Source: Gymnogyps californianus
Lineage: Eukaryota; Chordata; Aves; Accipitriformes; Cathartidae
DNA length: 64,000 nucleotides
Direction of reading: 5' to 3'
Assembly: GCF_018139145.2 (NCBI RefSeq)
Contig: NC_059478.1
Location: 33,645,001 to 33,709,000, forward strand
Shown here: in pieces, positions 37,361-50,424 of the stretch
How the letters are laid out: each line of letters starts with the position of its first letter
Position numbering within the stretch: position 1 is the first letter of the stretch
Translations under genes and position numbers: made by a program
Notes under the pieces: generated by a model
What the model was told of the DNA's origin: nothing
Database searches by the model: none
The model's input: the letters and a program-made list of their open reading frames with translations, nothing else

Positions 37361-40300
37361 ATACAAGGTCTAATTATTCCACAGCGGGGAAGATTTTCTG
37401 TTTCCCTGAGAGAAAATTCTACAAAAATACAAAATGATATCATAGTACTTCACACTGGCCAGCCCTCTGGAGCCATCAATAGTTCTACACCAGGCTGCTA
37501 GCTACATGCAATCTGGAAGGGGAGTGGAGCAGTGGTAGTCAACAGAAAATACAAGGAATTGGAGAAATACTGGGTAAGAAGATGGAAAAAATAATAAATT
37601 CTGCATTTAATTTCTCTCCCCCCATTTCATACAAATGTGATCTAATTTAATTTCAAAGAAATCTCTCTCCTGAATGCTTCGAAAAGGTTAAAATGCAATT
37701 TTCTGAAACTAAGTTATTAGATAGAGGAATATTAACCTTTGAGCCCCATAGACTTTTACTCTTTTTTATCTCCTTTTCATTTTTGTTTGTGGGTCTATTC
37801 ATTTTTTTGTGATCTCCGTCACGTTGCTAGGTAACAGGCACTTAGCGTGCAGGCATGTTAGTCTATCTGTCTCTTGGCTTAGTCTGTCTGGTCCAGGCTA
37901 CCTACTTCCCTAGCGCTTGCTGCCGGCAATGCAGTCCCTTACAAAAAGCATTTATCACAGCCTCGCACAGTAATGGCCACTCAGTGGAGGGGAAATTGAG
38001 CTGACCTGAAGGCCAAAGCTGTTAGGGAGACTGGTGGGAAGGGTAAAAGGGTCACAGTACCCTTTTCCCACCCACTTAGTGGGCAGTAAGCAATAGAACA
38101 GCAGTGCCACTGTTTTCACTAACATATCCTGAGGCTTTGCACCTGAAATAAATGTTTGTTTGACATTAACAATAAAAAAAATAAAAATCTGGTTTCCTCA
38201 CAGAAACTGGTTATGCTATTTAAACTTTAGCAAGGTAGGGGTAGAGTGCGGAGAACAGCTTAAGATGTGATTTGTTGTGCACTTCAGACAATATAATTAT
38301 TTCCTTTTGATAGCAATAACTCTTGTATGTTCCCATCTTCTTTGATTTAGAGAAGGCAGGAGTCACAAAACCAAAACAGTAAGTCTTTTGTTTCCTTTGG
38401 GTCAAAAGCATCACCTACCATGAGTACCCGAAAAAAAACCAAGTTCTGCTGACAAATCAAATACATAAATAAATAACCTCACCCCAAAAACTACCTAAAT
38501 ACAAGCACAGTCTGATTTATACTTCTGAATGGTTATTGTATAGAAGCATTTTCTAACACTAATCTAGGTGGTTCTTTCAGGCTGATGTAGGAGCATTTAC
38601 AAATTGAGAAACAAACTATTTTCCAATAAAAAAAACAGAGGGGAAAAAAATGGAGAGGCACTACCCCATCCCTGTCTTCCTTTAATAACCTAAGACTCCA
38701 ATTTATTCTAGAGATAATATGTGTTCACAAGAGCTGCAGGACTGAAATCCTAAAGGAAACAGAGAGCCTGGCTTTCTGAACACATTTTAGAAAGCCATAT
38801 GTATTTATCTTGCTATGTTACTTATATACAGGGACCTCAGGCTATACATCAACCCCTTGCATGGGTAAGGCGTTCTCAGGCAAGTAACACTCTTCACCAT
38901 TAGACCCTTATTGAGAACCTTTAACTGGTGTCAGCAAAGAGCAGGATTTGTTGTCTATTAATTAGTAAAACATCATTGCTTATATTGCTTTTTTCTTATA
39001 CAGATGCAGAACTGTTAGAATCATAATAAGATTTCTGCTGCTGTATCCAGTGTTCTCAAACAACAATATTTAACCAACAAAAAGAGACCGAGTCAATCTC
39101 AGTTTTAGTGATTCCCAGGAAAGTCATCAAATAAAAATGTGAACTTTAAAATTGATCAGGATTAATTTCACTGACACTGTATCATAACATATATCTCTTT
39201 GGAGACTCATTTGTTGGGCTGCAGATGCAAAGAAAGTAAGGAAAGAAATAAATCAGAATACAATAAGGCAATTAGACTTTTGCCATTGATAGAATACTAA
39301 AAACGTCTGATTTATCAAAGCATTAACAAACAGAAGTAAACACAAGACGTATATTTTCCTGCAAAATACCCGGTTAGGAAAAATAAAATAATAACCAAGA
39401 CCATGTTTATCAATAAATTTAATTTCCCAATATTGTGCCTTTCAATGTGGAATGCTATTTCATCTGCTAATTTCAAGAGCGCAGCAATATAAGATGATTT
39501 ATCACATGAATACCAATACAGTAAAAATCCTATTCTCATCTCTATGAAATTGTCTTGCTCAGAAGAGAACATTCTCTCTTACACACTATTATATGCATAT
39601 TAAGGATAAAATATTAAAGATTTACATGCACACACATATACATGCACATATACCAATCTAATTTCACAAACGTTATATTGAATTTCGGTGTGATTATGAG
39701 AGATTCCTTTAAAACTCAATGGTTTGGAGCTCTGCAGGATTTACTAGAGATCTAGATAGTGGTAATACTCCTCATAATATTACTAAAGGCATGAAACACA
39801 TATTTCACAGTTGTTCTGTTATAATAATACAATGAAAACAGTCAGATTGCAAGTTTTATTTCCTATTTCTGGCTACAGTGAGGTAGAATCTAAATGATCT
39901 GATGTACTGCTGGCTCATGTATCATATTTAGGCTGCTTACTGTACTCGAACACCTGCAAAGATGGCAAAAGTGCAGTTCAGATAGTGTCGTCTTAAGCAT
40001 CTGAACAGAGTTAAGTCTTAATCTGGAGAGAAGATGGGATGCTGGGTTACCTAATGAACTTTAGAAATATCTGACATCAGAGGGAACAATTTCACCTGTG
40101 AAACGGAAAGAAGGGAATAATCCTCACATGGGGTCCCTATAAGGGAATTTTCCTGTCATTGCTTATCAATCACCATGGTATCCAAATACCACTAGGGCAT
40201 CTGAGCATCTGTAGAGAATTTCTAAGACTCCCCCAAAATGTTTGTCCCTCAGAACAAATACAAAGCTTTCAGAAGAAGGAGCAAAACTAAAGGAAATTAA

Positions 40301-43300
40301 TTATTTTAGAGAGAAAAGTGAAGGGTAGGTACTCAAGGCAGAGGTAGTTAAAATATGAGGTAATATTCCTATAAATGTCTGAGCTATTGTTGGTCAAAAG
40401 TCTCAATTTTAATTAAAAAAAAAAAAAAGAAAGAAATCAGATGACAGAAATAAAGCCTAGTGAGACATTTAACAGGTAAATGTGCATTACAGTACCAGTA
40501 TAATACAGATAGGGTATAACTCCACATCAACTCCACAAGACAAATTTTCCAACCAATATTCAAAACCAGATACACATTGTTTCTTATCACTTGTTCAGAA
40601 AACAAATTGCATACTTATACCCTGATCTAACACATACATAACTAAAAATTTCCCTAAACAAACGTAAGAGCCAATTTCAAAAGGCAATCTACAAATTATT
40701 AATTTAAGAAGACTGAATAAAGTGTATAGTGCTTTTATTGATCTGAATACAACTGATTGGACTATAACAGATAGATCCACTTTCTATAAACAGCAACGGG
40801 AAACTTGTCACTGAAGTTAGAGAGGGTCCCTCAGCAGCAAAGAATTTGGCATAGTATATCTTAAATATGAGACTATAAGGAAGGCAAAGTACAAGTGTTT
40901 AACTGCTTTTGTATGCTAGTATTTATTAATCATAATCCTCCAGGAAACCAGACCTGACGTCTTGAAACACCCCAGACTAGTCACTTAACTGATAGCAAAT
41001 CTAGAAAAAATAGTATAATTTATTGAGCACGGTACCAAGCCAACTCCAAAAAGCTATTTTAAAAACAAAGCAGGATTGTACAGGCTTTAAAATAAAGCTA
41101 TCGTACTTTCCCCTCTTCCCCCTGTTATCCATTCCTGGAACTATAACATATTGTCTCTTGTCAGGGACCAACATGAAAAGGGAATTACATGGCTGTCTAA
41201 AGTTATGTCTTCACTGCAAAACAGTCCTTCACTGCAGCTTTGCATTGATGGCTCTCTTGATGTTACAATATAAGCAAAGAGAAGGCCCAGTAGTTTTCTC
41301 TTGGTGTAACTTGTACAGGTCAACCTCAAATTGTGGGAGAGAAATAACTACAGCTAACTACACTGGGATGATAACAACATCTCAAAGTCTCCTGTAATTA
41401 TCTCTTATCCTGTTTTGCAGAAAAAATATGCTTTAAAAATCTAAGTTTTCACTGGGGAAAAAAAAAAAAAAAGAAAATATGGGAAAGATTAAAGGAAGTC
41501 ATGTAATAAGGCCTACCTGAGTGTGAAGAGAGCCTGATGCAAGAACTTTTTCAGAAGCAGGATTGTCTCTTATTTACCTTAGTAGGTTAACAACATCAAA
41601 ACCTAATAATTAAGCACAGATGTTGCTAATGATTCATTTTACCACTTTATAGAAAGAGCAACAAGATAAACCTGTTCTTTCCATATTTGCTGGGTCAGGA
41701 TGTAGTACAGCTCCAAGTTCTCATCACTATTTCCTGCAGCAGAAATTCAGACCTTCCTATCCGTATTTGTTTGCATCTGGATTCACTTCCTTCCTAAATG
41801 TTAGTCTCAACTGCCTTATGGTTACCAGCCCTCCTCCCCATTGCTTCTCACGAGCCAGAAGACTAGCATGTTTCCTAGCAGCTTCTACAATTAGTTATTA
41901 CTTTATTATATAACAATTATGACAGACAGAAAATTTGAGAGCATAATAACATTCACCGGATTTTAGATCAAACTAAGCTAAACTAACTGCACTAACCTGA
42001 ACAGGATTACAATAGGAGCAGCAAGGAAATTTTGAAGCCCAGGTCATTACTTCACAACTGAGGATATTCTCAGAGGCATCAGTATCAGTGAGGGGCTCAG
42101 TTCTTACTGAACATCAAGAGCTGGTTCTGTAATGATTGTTTGTCCCATTGAAGAAGTCCCCCGAGATACCAGCACTTCTGAGACAGGAATTCTTCCAATC
42201 ATAAATACTGAATTATTAGATTCAAAAATATTTATGAAGAAAGAATTTATCAACTACAAGAGAAGAGGGCAGTCAACACCCACTGATCCTCCATGGAAAC
42301 ATGGTGCTCAGGTGATGTCCTTTGAAAATCCTAACGCAGAATAAAATCAAGTGACAAGAGTGGTCTCCATCCTTACCTGTCACACCCTGCCGCCTGTGCT
42401 CTCATCTCACAAATAACCTACCCTATTGTTCAGACTGTTCAGCTGCTTCAGAAGCAACTTTTCAAGTGCTTCAACTTATAAACCAAACCAATAGAAATAT
42501 GTGCCAATTTATTTTAATATGTAAGGCTGTAAACTACAGCAGTGCAGAAGCTGTTTTGCCATCAGCTGGGCTGTCCCTGCAGCACAGCTAAAGTCTCCAA
42601 AGAGAGAGCATCTCAGGCAGGTGGGAAAGGAGGGTCAGAAATCCCAATGTAAGATCTTTCCACTGCCTTAAAGAACTACTTTTAGGCTCACTCACCCTAA
42701 AACTGTGAACTGTATCTCTTTATCAACAATTCCTTTTATAAGACTTTTTTATACAATTTATGTCAATCTTTGATGAGGCCCTTAGATCTACTACACTTAA
42801 GAATGTTTAATTATCGTTACAAATGACAGGCTCAATCTGTAACCTTCTCTATCTGCAACTGTCATTTCTGTCAGAGCTTTACATATAAGCACCACAAACC
42901 CACAAGGAGCTTCACAGCATCAGGCTTGCTTGTGCTAAACATCTTCTGGGAGGAGGTCAAGATGGGGGAGAGAGGATTTGCCTCATCACACTCCAACACC
43001 AAAAAACATTTGGAGAAAGAAGCAGCAGCAGCCTCTATTCCATTAACACAGCATGCAGCAGCCCCTTTGCAGTCGCAATCACTTTTTCAAAGCAACAGGA
43101 CTGCAAACCAACTTGCACCAGAAGCTCAAGAAAGTTCAGCATTCTCCACTGCGCATGAGAGTCCCCACGCTGCTCTCCCCTTGCACATTAGTTAATGCTA
43201 GAAAAATACAGCTGTCAATTCTCACGTAACAGCTGAGATTTGGTAGTTCTTAATGAAATACAAGCTGCGTTAACACGAGGCATGTTAAAACTGTCGGTTC

Positions 43301-45164
43301 AAATATGTGTTACTAAAACTGTCAGTAGTAAGCTTCACTTGTTCGATAGGCTGTTTACAGACTTAGATACCGCAAGTCCAAGTTAATGTGAATAAAAACT
43401 GAAACTAAAGTATGAGTGATATCCTTTTGATGTGGCTTATGTGTGCACTTTCCTTTTATAGCAGATGGATATTTTTCTTGCAGGAGATTAAGCTATAAAT
43501 TGGAGAATGTTTTCCTTGACGTTTGCCACTATGGTCCTGACAGAAATGAATGTGAAAAATGAGTGTGAATGTTTTTTTTTAAATTAAATTACTTGTCTTC
43601 ATGCTCCTTGAAGTTTGTGGATGCTGAGTAATGCTGTGCTATGCCCTGCATTCTCTTCATAGGTTCTATGCTGGCTAAATTAATTACAAGACAAGCCTTT
43701 GGAATTAAGTGTATTTTAAGTTCAGAGGCATCTGTTTAGAGTCTTCTAATACCTCCAGCCCCTTTGGAAAGATACTTGTTAGTATGAGTGGTATAATTTT
43801 CATTTCCGCTGGCACGGTTATAGTAGGACTGCTTTAGTTTCAGACACACTTCATTTGACCTATCAAGGGCGTAACCTCTGAAGATGTTCTCTCACCATTT
43901 TTGTTTTCCTAGCAGATAGAAGTGAAAAGATTCACTTAAATATACCCTAAGTATTAAAAGAATGTTGCTCCTGCTGTTATTCTCTTTAAATACCAAGATG
44001 ATTGTTATTTTTAAAGGAATAAAAAATGCAAGAGAAAAAATGCCTTGAAGATTACAGAAAACTGTAAGAACAATGTATCTGTCTTCCCTGTAATTGGCGC
44101 AAAAATAAAATGTGTGAATAAAGTATTAAATATCAAATTCATTAAGTGGAATGGTAGCAATAATAAGTGGGAATAAATTGGAAATAAAACTGAGACTTCA
44201 GGAGGCTTGAATTCAAAGCAGGATTTTGCTCTCTAAAATGACAGAACTTTGGTTTTGCTTTATAATTATATTTTGAGGGTGCTGAATTTCACATAAATAC
44301 TCAACTGAAGGAAGAAATTCCTCAAATATCTGCTTTTATGGAAAGGATTAAAGCCTGGCAGATCTATGGGTCATAGATCCCTAATATTCTCAAGGATGCA
44401 GTTCCACCAGGCATTGCCCACAAGGGAAGCTGAAGTTTAGACAGGGCAGCACAAGTCCACCACATCTACAGCAGCATTCCTACAACACACCGTGTGTTCA
44501 GTAAGTGCTGAATTGCAACCCAACATAGATATCAACACATATCTGAGCCACGCTCATTCACTTGCAAACAGAAAACAGAGCTGAACAGGTTCTCCTGAGA
44601 CATTTTTGTGCAGAAAACACACACAACTTTGTCACTTCAAAGTTCAAGTGGTGCAGCTGCTCTGCAGTGCCAGAACTGTGGGAAAAGCAGTATGAAAGAA
44701 GACAAGGAAGATGTTATCTGGCATTATGGCTGTGGCTATTATTGTTGCTGCTTCCAGTCCATGCTGGTGGTGGCCACAAGAAATACTTGGCAGATACAAG
44801 GAGCTTGGAAGAAAGAAACACAATGAGGAAACACCTTATTGCAAAGGGAAAGAACTAATGTAGAGGAAGGAAAGCTTACGTCCAAGGGGAAGGAACACTT
44901 CCCTACAGATCTACTCCGTAGGACAACTGGAGCCATCAGCTAGTGCAGAAGGCCAGCTACCTATTGGGAAGGAAGGATCACACTCCGCACTTGATATCGA
45001 ACATATTAACTAACACTAGGTTCCCAGCCTAAATCTGAGCCCAGTTACCCTGGTGGCCTCCTTTGCCTTCACAGTACCTGTAATGACTGGCATGCTCTGA
45101 TTCTCTGGTGCCTGTTCTTTGACACCAGGAGAGATACAGAGATATTCACTCCTGATGGCTGAAC
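37361..45164. other. AT-rich unique sequence, no gene
   Basis: The longest frame is 124 codons (41023-41397), unrecognised. A homopolymers of 14-16 bases at 40415-40428 and 41458-41472. The start of 41199-41240 (TTATGTCTTCACTGCAAAAC) faintly recalls another reptile/bird hairpin family but is too short to call. Confidence 0.65.
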
Positions 45165-45169
45165 CCCTG
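45165..45169. repeat. Left target site duplication of the solo LTR
   Basis: CCCTG directly before the TG start of the LTR. It is identical to the five bases after the CA end, and this fixes both borders of the insertion. Confidence 0.85.
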
Positions 45170-45308
45170 TGTTGTGGTTTAACCCCAGTCAGCAGCCAAG
45201 CACCACACAGCCGCTCCCTCACTCCCCATCCCCCCCCGCCCCGCTCCCGGTGGGATGGGGAGGAGAATCGGGAAAGAAGGCAGAACTCGTGGGTTGAGAT
45301 AAGAACAG

Positions 45309-45314
45309 TTTAAT
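45309..45314 (-). terminator. LTR poly(A) signal ATTAAA
   Basis: ATTAAA on the minus strand, about 200 bp downstream of the TATA box in the sense direction, followed by the GC-rich 3' part of the LTR. The order promoter, AAT tract, poly(A) signal supports the minus orientation. Confidence 0.55.
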
Positions 45315-45354
45315 AACTAAAGTAAAATATAATACTAACAATAATACTAATGAA

Positions 45355-45357
<3 letters not shown>

Positions 45358-45388
<31 letters not shown>
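45358..45388. repeat. AAT microsatellite inside the LTR
   Basis: About ten AAT units in the middle of the solo LTR, in the stretch between its TATA box and poly(A) signal. An 11-base G run follows at 45420-45430. Both are likely to vary in length between individuals. Confidence 0.85.
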
Positions 45389-45391
<3 letters not shown>

Positions 45392-45516
45392 TAGTAATGA
45401 AAAGGAATATAACAAAAAAGGGGGGGGGGGAACCCAGTGATGCACAATGCAATTGCTCACCACCCGCTGACCGATGCCAGAGCCACCATCTGTCCCTCCT
45501 GGCCAACTCCCCCCAG

Positions 45517-45524
45517 TTTATATA
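45517..45524 (-). promoter_or_regulatory. TATA box of the solo LTR
   Basis: TATATAAA on the minus strand in the context AGTATATAAACTGGGG, which is the usual promoter position of this LTR family. A TGACGT core lies about 8 bp upstream in the sense direction. If the promoter is still active, transcripts would run toward lower coordinates and could end at the LTR's own ATTAAA signal. Confidence 0.65.
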
Positions 45525-45788
45525 CTGGGCATGACGTTCCATGGTATGGAATATCCCTTTGGCTAGTTCAGGTCAGCTGCCCTGCCTATGCTCCCTCCCA
45601 GCTTCTTGTACACCTGCTTGCTGGCAGAGCATGGGAAACTGAAAAGTCCTTGGCTTAAGATAAGCGCTACTTAGCAACAACTAAAACATCAGAGTGTTAT
45701 CAACATTATTCTCACACTAAATCCAAAACACAGCACTGTACCAGCTACTAAGAAGAGAGTTAACTCTGTCCCAGCCAAAACCAGGACA

Positions 45789-45793
45789 CCCTG
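45789..45793. repeat. Right target site duplication of the solo LTR
   Basis: CCCTG directly after the CA end of the LTR, a perfect match to the left copy. Both five-base copies are intact. Confidence 0.85.
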
Positions 45794-46979
45794 GAATCAG
45801 AGGAATCGGCTCTCTGTGTAGCCAAAATCAGGGAAGAGCCTCTTGACAGAGCACCTTGACACAAACAAGAGGGAGTCACCAATGGAGCCTTCTCCCAGAA
45901 GCACCTATACATTAGGAAGATGCTTGTCATTTTTCCCTGTCTCCTGAGCATACCTAGATGGGCACAGTAGATATTTCCTTGCACAGGATCAGTTTTTCCT
46001 TTATTGCACAATGGTCAACTACAGGAATATCTTAAAAATCTAAAGAAGGTGGAATCAACTTCTTTCAGGACATGCACTGGAAAATTTTACTGCCATTTAC
46101 TTGCATCTGCAGACATTTGAAACCCCTCATTATGATACAGTTACGCTGCTGTGTAAACTGGACACAGTTTAAAATGTCATCAGCTGAAAGTGAAATGCCA
46201 AAGTACACAGGATTTAAAAGGTCCTCAGCCATCAAGGGCTGTGGCCAAACCAGACATATCTTAGATTAAACATGTCAGCTAGCTAGGATACTTGTCATTG
46301 AAAGCATATCTCCCATGCAGACCCCGGGGTGCTCAAAGTGACAGGAGACTGCCTGCAGTGCTTTCCCTCATTTCCACACTTTCCATTGTTTGGTTGTTGT
46401 AAGTGTAACACTAACTTAGAATTAATTTCCTGACATTCACTTGGCTCTCCAAACTGCACTCTTCTATTCCCTTCCTTTCCCCATCTAAATTATTGATATG
46501 TATTTACAGCCTTACCTTCACCTTAATAAGGTTTTTTTTGTCTGGGAATTATATTGTGATGATAGTCAGAGCATAGTTAGGTGGTTCTGTACAGAGAGTA
46601 CATTGCAAATCCGTATGTACTGTAAATCTCTTTCTATGGGCTGTATTAATATTCTGCATATACCCTATCAACCCATAATCTCATGGCATTATTCATTTCT
46701 AAAGCACTGCTCATCCAGGTTTTGCATTAGCTTCTTCCTCAAAAACTTAACAGATAGAGAGTAAACTAAACTGATGTGAAAAAGCTCTGTTCATTGGAAT
46801 CTAGGGAAAAAATAAATTGTGCTGGCACATTTTATTGTGTTTCTGAACAAAGCAATAAGGCTCCAACCTTAGCTGAGAATAGCTGGAATTTTGGAACTCA
46901 CTGAAAAAGTTTTCTCTAGGAAGATGGATTAAATTGATCATTTTTTCCTAGATGGAGTGCACTTCAGGCTCATTTTGCT

Positions 46980-47290
46980 TTGTAATTAAGAAGAAAGCCA
47001 GAAACATCATTTACACATTAAGAATTTAATAGATATATTTTTCTAGCTTTATGCATTAGCACAGGACAGCCCATTAATGAAATAAGTCTTCCTTCAGGGT
47101 CAATTTAGATGGGCTGTAATCTTCTGCAAATATATTGCAAATGAGGATCATTTAATGATCTTAAAACTAACTGCCAGAAAAGGATTGTTATAACTCTCCA
47201 GACAACAAAAAAGGGTTTTGGCATGGCTTGTAGTACCTTTGTAATTAGTAAATGTTTAATTTCAACCCACCACTTCACAAAATTGAAAAT
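46980..47290. promoter_or_regulatory. Conserved-looking non-coding block
   Basis: Dense TAAT/ATTA cores (CCCATTAATGAAAT, TCATTTAATGATC, TTTGTAATTAGTAAATG) and TGCATTAGC within 300 bp, with no simple repeat. This matches the appearance of developmental enhancers in gene deserts. Inference only. Confidence 0.25.
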
Positions 47291-50200
47291 ATTATCTTCT
47301 GTGGAGGTCAGTTTCAGACTTTCTGACCTGGGAGGTTAATTCTGAGAAAGGAAAAGCCTGTGGTTGTGTTTGTCAGTCAATAAAACAACAACTCCAGCCC
47401 TCTTCTCAAATCTGGATGCCTCAGTTTGACATCTGAATCCCACCTCTGTATGATCAGATCCTGACATGCAAGGAAACCCTAAATGAAAGGGTTTAGTAAC
47501 AGCAATAGCAAATGGGTGAGGGGAATGAGTATTTTACTCAGGCTAGAATCAGTAAGTCTAACTCTGGTTATTGGACAGCCGTATTTTCTCTAGGCAGTCA
47601 CACAAAAGCACTTCTCCATCTCCCACTTTGTGTTCTGTCTGTATCAATGTCTCGTATTTCCTCATGTGTCCCTATACTATCTTAATGCCATTGTATTTTG
47701 TGTTCCAAAATATGGTAGACAGATTCTCAGGAATTTGGGAAGTATATGTGAGTGAGTGAAAGTAGGCATTCAGGGACTCTGCATGTTTTGTAACTCACAC
47801 AACAGTCTCAATTTTAACTGCTCTACAAGCCTTTTCTGATGCTGTAGTATCACCTCTGATATTTCATCCTGCAGCCCTTAATAGTGTAATAGCAACTGGA
47901 GCACCCTGCTAAAGGATTTGGACACCAGAGTGAAGTGTTTATGTTTCAAAATTGGACTCGAGGAGTTTGTATAATGAACCATCACAACTGCTATCGACTC
48001 ATACCTTAGGAAATACGCCATGCACTTCATTCACAAATACAGCTTGTACGCACACTACTGGCATTAACAGTGAACACCGTTAATAACAAACACTGAGAAC
48101 TGCTTTCTCCTTTTCTTGATAACAGGATCCTGACACAGACTTTCACTCTGCCCGTGAGAAGTGGTACCCACCGACAGCCTGATTCTAGCAACATCTGGCA
48201 GCTAAGCGTGAATGATAAAATGCAAAACTTCCCCTGGATTGTGACCAGACCATGATTTTTTGCACCTTTACAATTTACACAACAGTCTTCTTTCTACCTC
48301 ATCTTCCTACCAGGCGTAGAAACGCACCTTCAGCAAACAGATGAGCTGGAGTGTTTCAGTAGCCCAAGCAAGGAGAAATTCATATGCCTTTCTCAGACTG
48401 ACTTACAGTCTTTCTGACAGTTTTTCTAAGGTGTCTTACTCAAATAAATGGGCAATTTGCTAGCTCCATTTTGAAAAGCTGGTCTCTGTAGAACATTTCT
48501 GATTTCTTGTACCAGTAAAAACCTTGGCACAAATTTTGTATTAGTACAAGAAACACATTCTCAGTTCTATAAAAGGTTTCCAATCTCTCTTCAAGCTTAT
48601 GAGTAAAAATAAGTAATTTTCATATTTTCTTTGCCTTCCTTCTTTCCTTTCTTTCAAAATAACTTTTAGGCATTACTTTTAGTTGATTCACATTCACTTG
48701 TTTTGTGTTTTATACACTAAGTGTAGTATTTTTTGTAAATGGTAGTGGCGTTGCACTTGGTTGGGAATTTTACCAATAATTTCAACAGAGGCCCATTCGG
48801 GTCAACACCAAACATTAATGAAAATTTTAACCTCAACTTATTTACATCTGTCTAGGTGCTTTTAATGGAATATCTAGAGTTCAGGGATCTGCATATCCAA
48901 TAGTGACTTTGAATGGAAGTTAAGGATTCCGTGCCACCAGCAAGAGGCCCAGGGTCTTTGTTTTGCTTTAAGAGTGACTTTTGACTGACTTAAAATTTTG
49001 TTTTAAAGAGAAGAATGCAGTAAACTGTGTTTCCCAACTTCTGACAGTTTTTTTTAGCTCCTTTTACTATCTGAGAAGATACTGTATTAGCCTGTAGCAA
49101 AGTATTACTGAGCACAGTACTTCTGCAAGATCTGGCCAATATGAAACAGATTTGGCTATATCAGTTTCAAAGAGGGCTCTCTATCGACTAGTTGCATAAA
49201 AACTCAAGGAAGGAAGAGTTTGTGGGAACATCTCGTAAGCAATTACTTCTCTAAGATCTTTTAATCTTTGTTATGTGTATACTGTTAAAAATGCAAGATT
49301 ACACGCAAATGGAATGGCAATCATTCTAGTGAAAACTATTTGCCAGCATGACTGCTTTAATTCACTGGCTCAAGCTCTAAGAAATAGTAGAGCTTTAAAA
49401 AAGGACTCTATACATAGCCTGTATTGTTGCTATCAATTGAACTCCGTAAGGAAGAAAACCTCTGAGGCTAACTGGAGGCATTCTGTGCTTCCCTCTGTTT
49501 TATTGCACAACCTTAGACACAATGTGTAAAAAAGGTCAAGACATCATGTAGGCTTTTGCATTAAGCAGCAGAACACTAATTAGTTTTACTGACAATGAGG
49601 TTTTGTTCTTGTGTTCTAATATTTTGATGTTTAGTTTTGCTTGAAAACGAAGTCTAATGTGATACAAAGCCTCTTCTATTCTCTGTTGTCTTTTCCTCAA
49701 CATTATTTTAAAACTCATCATGTGTTCTCCAGCTTGAGTGCTAAGTGTTCTGTTGCTTCGGTTTTAATTTAATGCTCCTACTTCAAAGAGAATAAAAAAG
49801 CAAAATCTAGTAGGCCATCGTATTCATCTCTGAAGTGGCATTTGTAGAAAACATCAGGTAGTAATTGTTTCCCCCAGCTCTGTCTCTGAAATTTGTCCTA
49901 CTGATAGCAGGCTGCAGCACTGTCTCTGTGTATTTAATTCACTGCACTCAAGACACATTTTTGCTTTTTTTTGCCAAGGACATTTGCTCTAGTTATAATG
50001 ATGAGAGGCCCTACCTAAACAATAAGAAAAATTGTTAATAGGCTTTTGCAACCAAATGATCTTTTATGAGTGCTTTTTGGCTCTAGATAATGCTACTATT
50101 GCGTTAATTCAGACTCCAGCTTACTGCCTATATATACACGCATGTTGGAAACAAAGACCAACCTTGGTGAGCTCTAAATGTCTCCGTCTACAAAACAGTC

Positions 50201-50387
50201 ACGCATCTGATTGATTAAGATACACAGTCAGTTGATTGCTTTTTTGTAAAAAGTTAAAAATATGTGTAAATATCTGCAAGATTAAGGTCTGTTGACATTG
50301 TGGTTCCCTGATTGATGTGAATGCACAGTGCCTACCCCAGTGAAATGCTTATTCCATCAGAGTCACTAATGGGATAGAAGTATTATG

Positions 50388-50424
50388 TAATAATAATAAT
50401 AATGATAATAATAATAATAATAAT
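50388..50424. repeat. AAT microsatellite
   Basis: About twelve TAA/AAT units with one interruption (ATG near 50403). It lies in unique sequence about 5 kb from the LTR that carries a similar tract, so the two arose separately. Confidence 0.9.

Larger units (their letters stand above)
45170..45788 (-). mobile_element. Solo LTR of an avian ERVL-type endogenous retrovirus
   Basis: A 619-bp element that starts TG and ends CA (TGTTGTGG to CCAGGACA on the + strand), flanked by a perfect 5-bp direct repeat CCCTG at 45165-45169 and 45789-45793. A 5-bp duplication fits ERVL-type integration. The retroviral sense strand is minus: there it begins TGTCCTGGTTTTGGCTGGGA, has a TATA box TATATAAA (45524-45517), a CRE-like TGACGT core next to it (45532-45537, + strand reading) and a poly(A) signal ATTAAA (45314-45309) before a GC-rich 3' end. 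No gag, pol, env or second LTR is nearby, so it is a solo LTR left by recombination between LTRs. The middle holds an AAT repeat and an 11-G run. I recognise the family from neoavian genomes. The class is inferred from the ends and duplication length, and the lineage from memory. Confidence 0.9.

Noticed and set aside
40160..40215. Old amniote repeat resembling 'atcaccatggtatctgag'
   Set aside because: The similarity is limited to about 20 bases and the family identity is uncertain.
41023..41397. 124-codon plus-strand frame
   Set aside because: No recognisable protein content and no splice or promoter context.
45219..45542. 107-codon minus-strand frame with a Tyr run
   Set aside because: It is the translated AAT tract and promoter of the solo LTR, not a gene.
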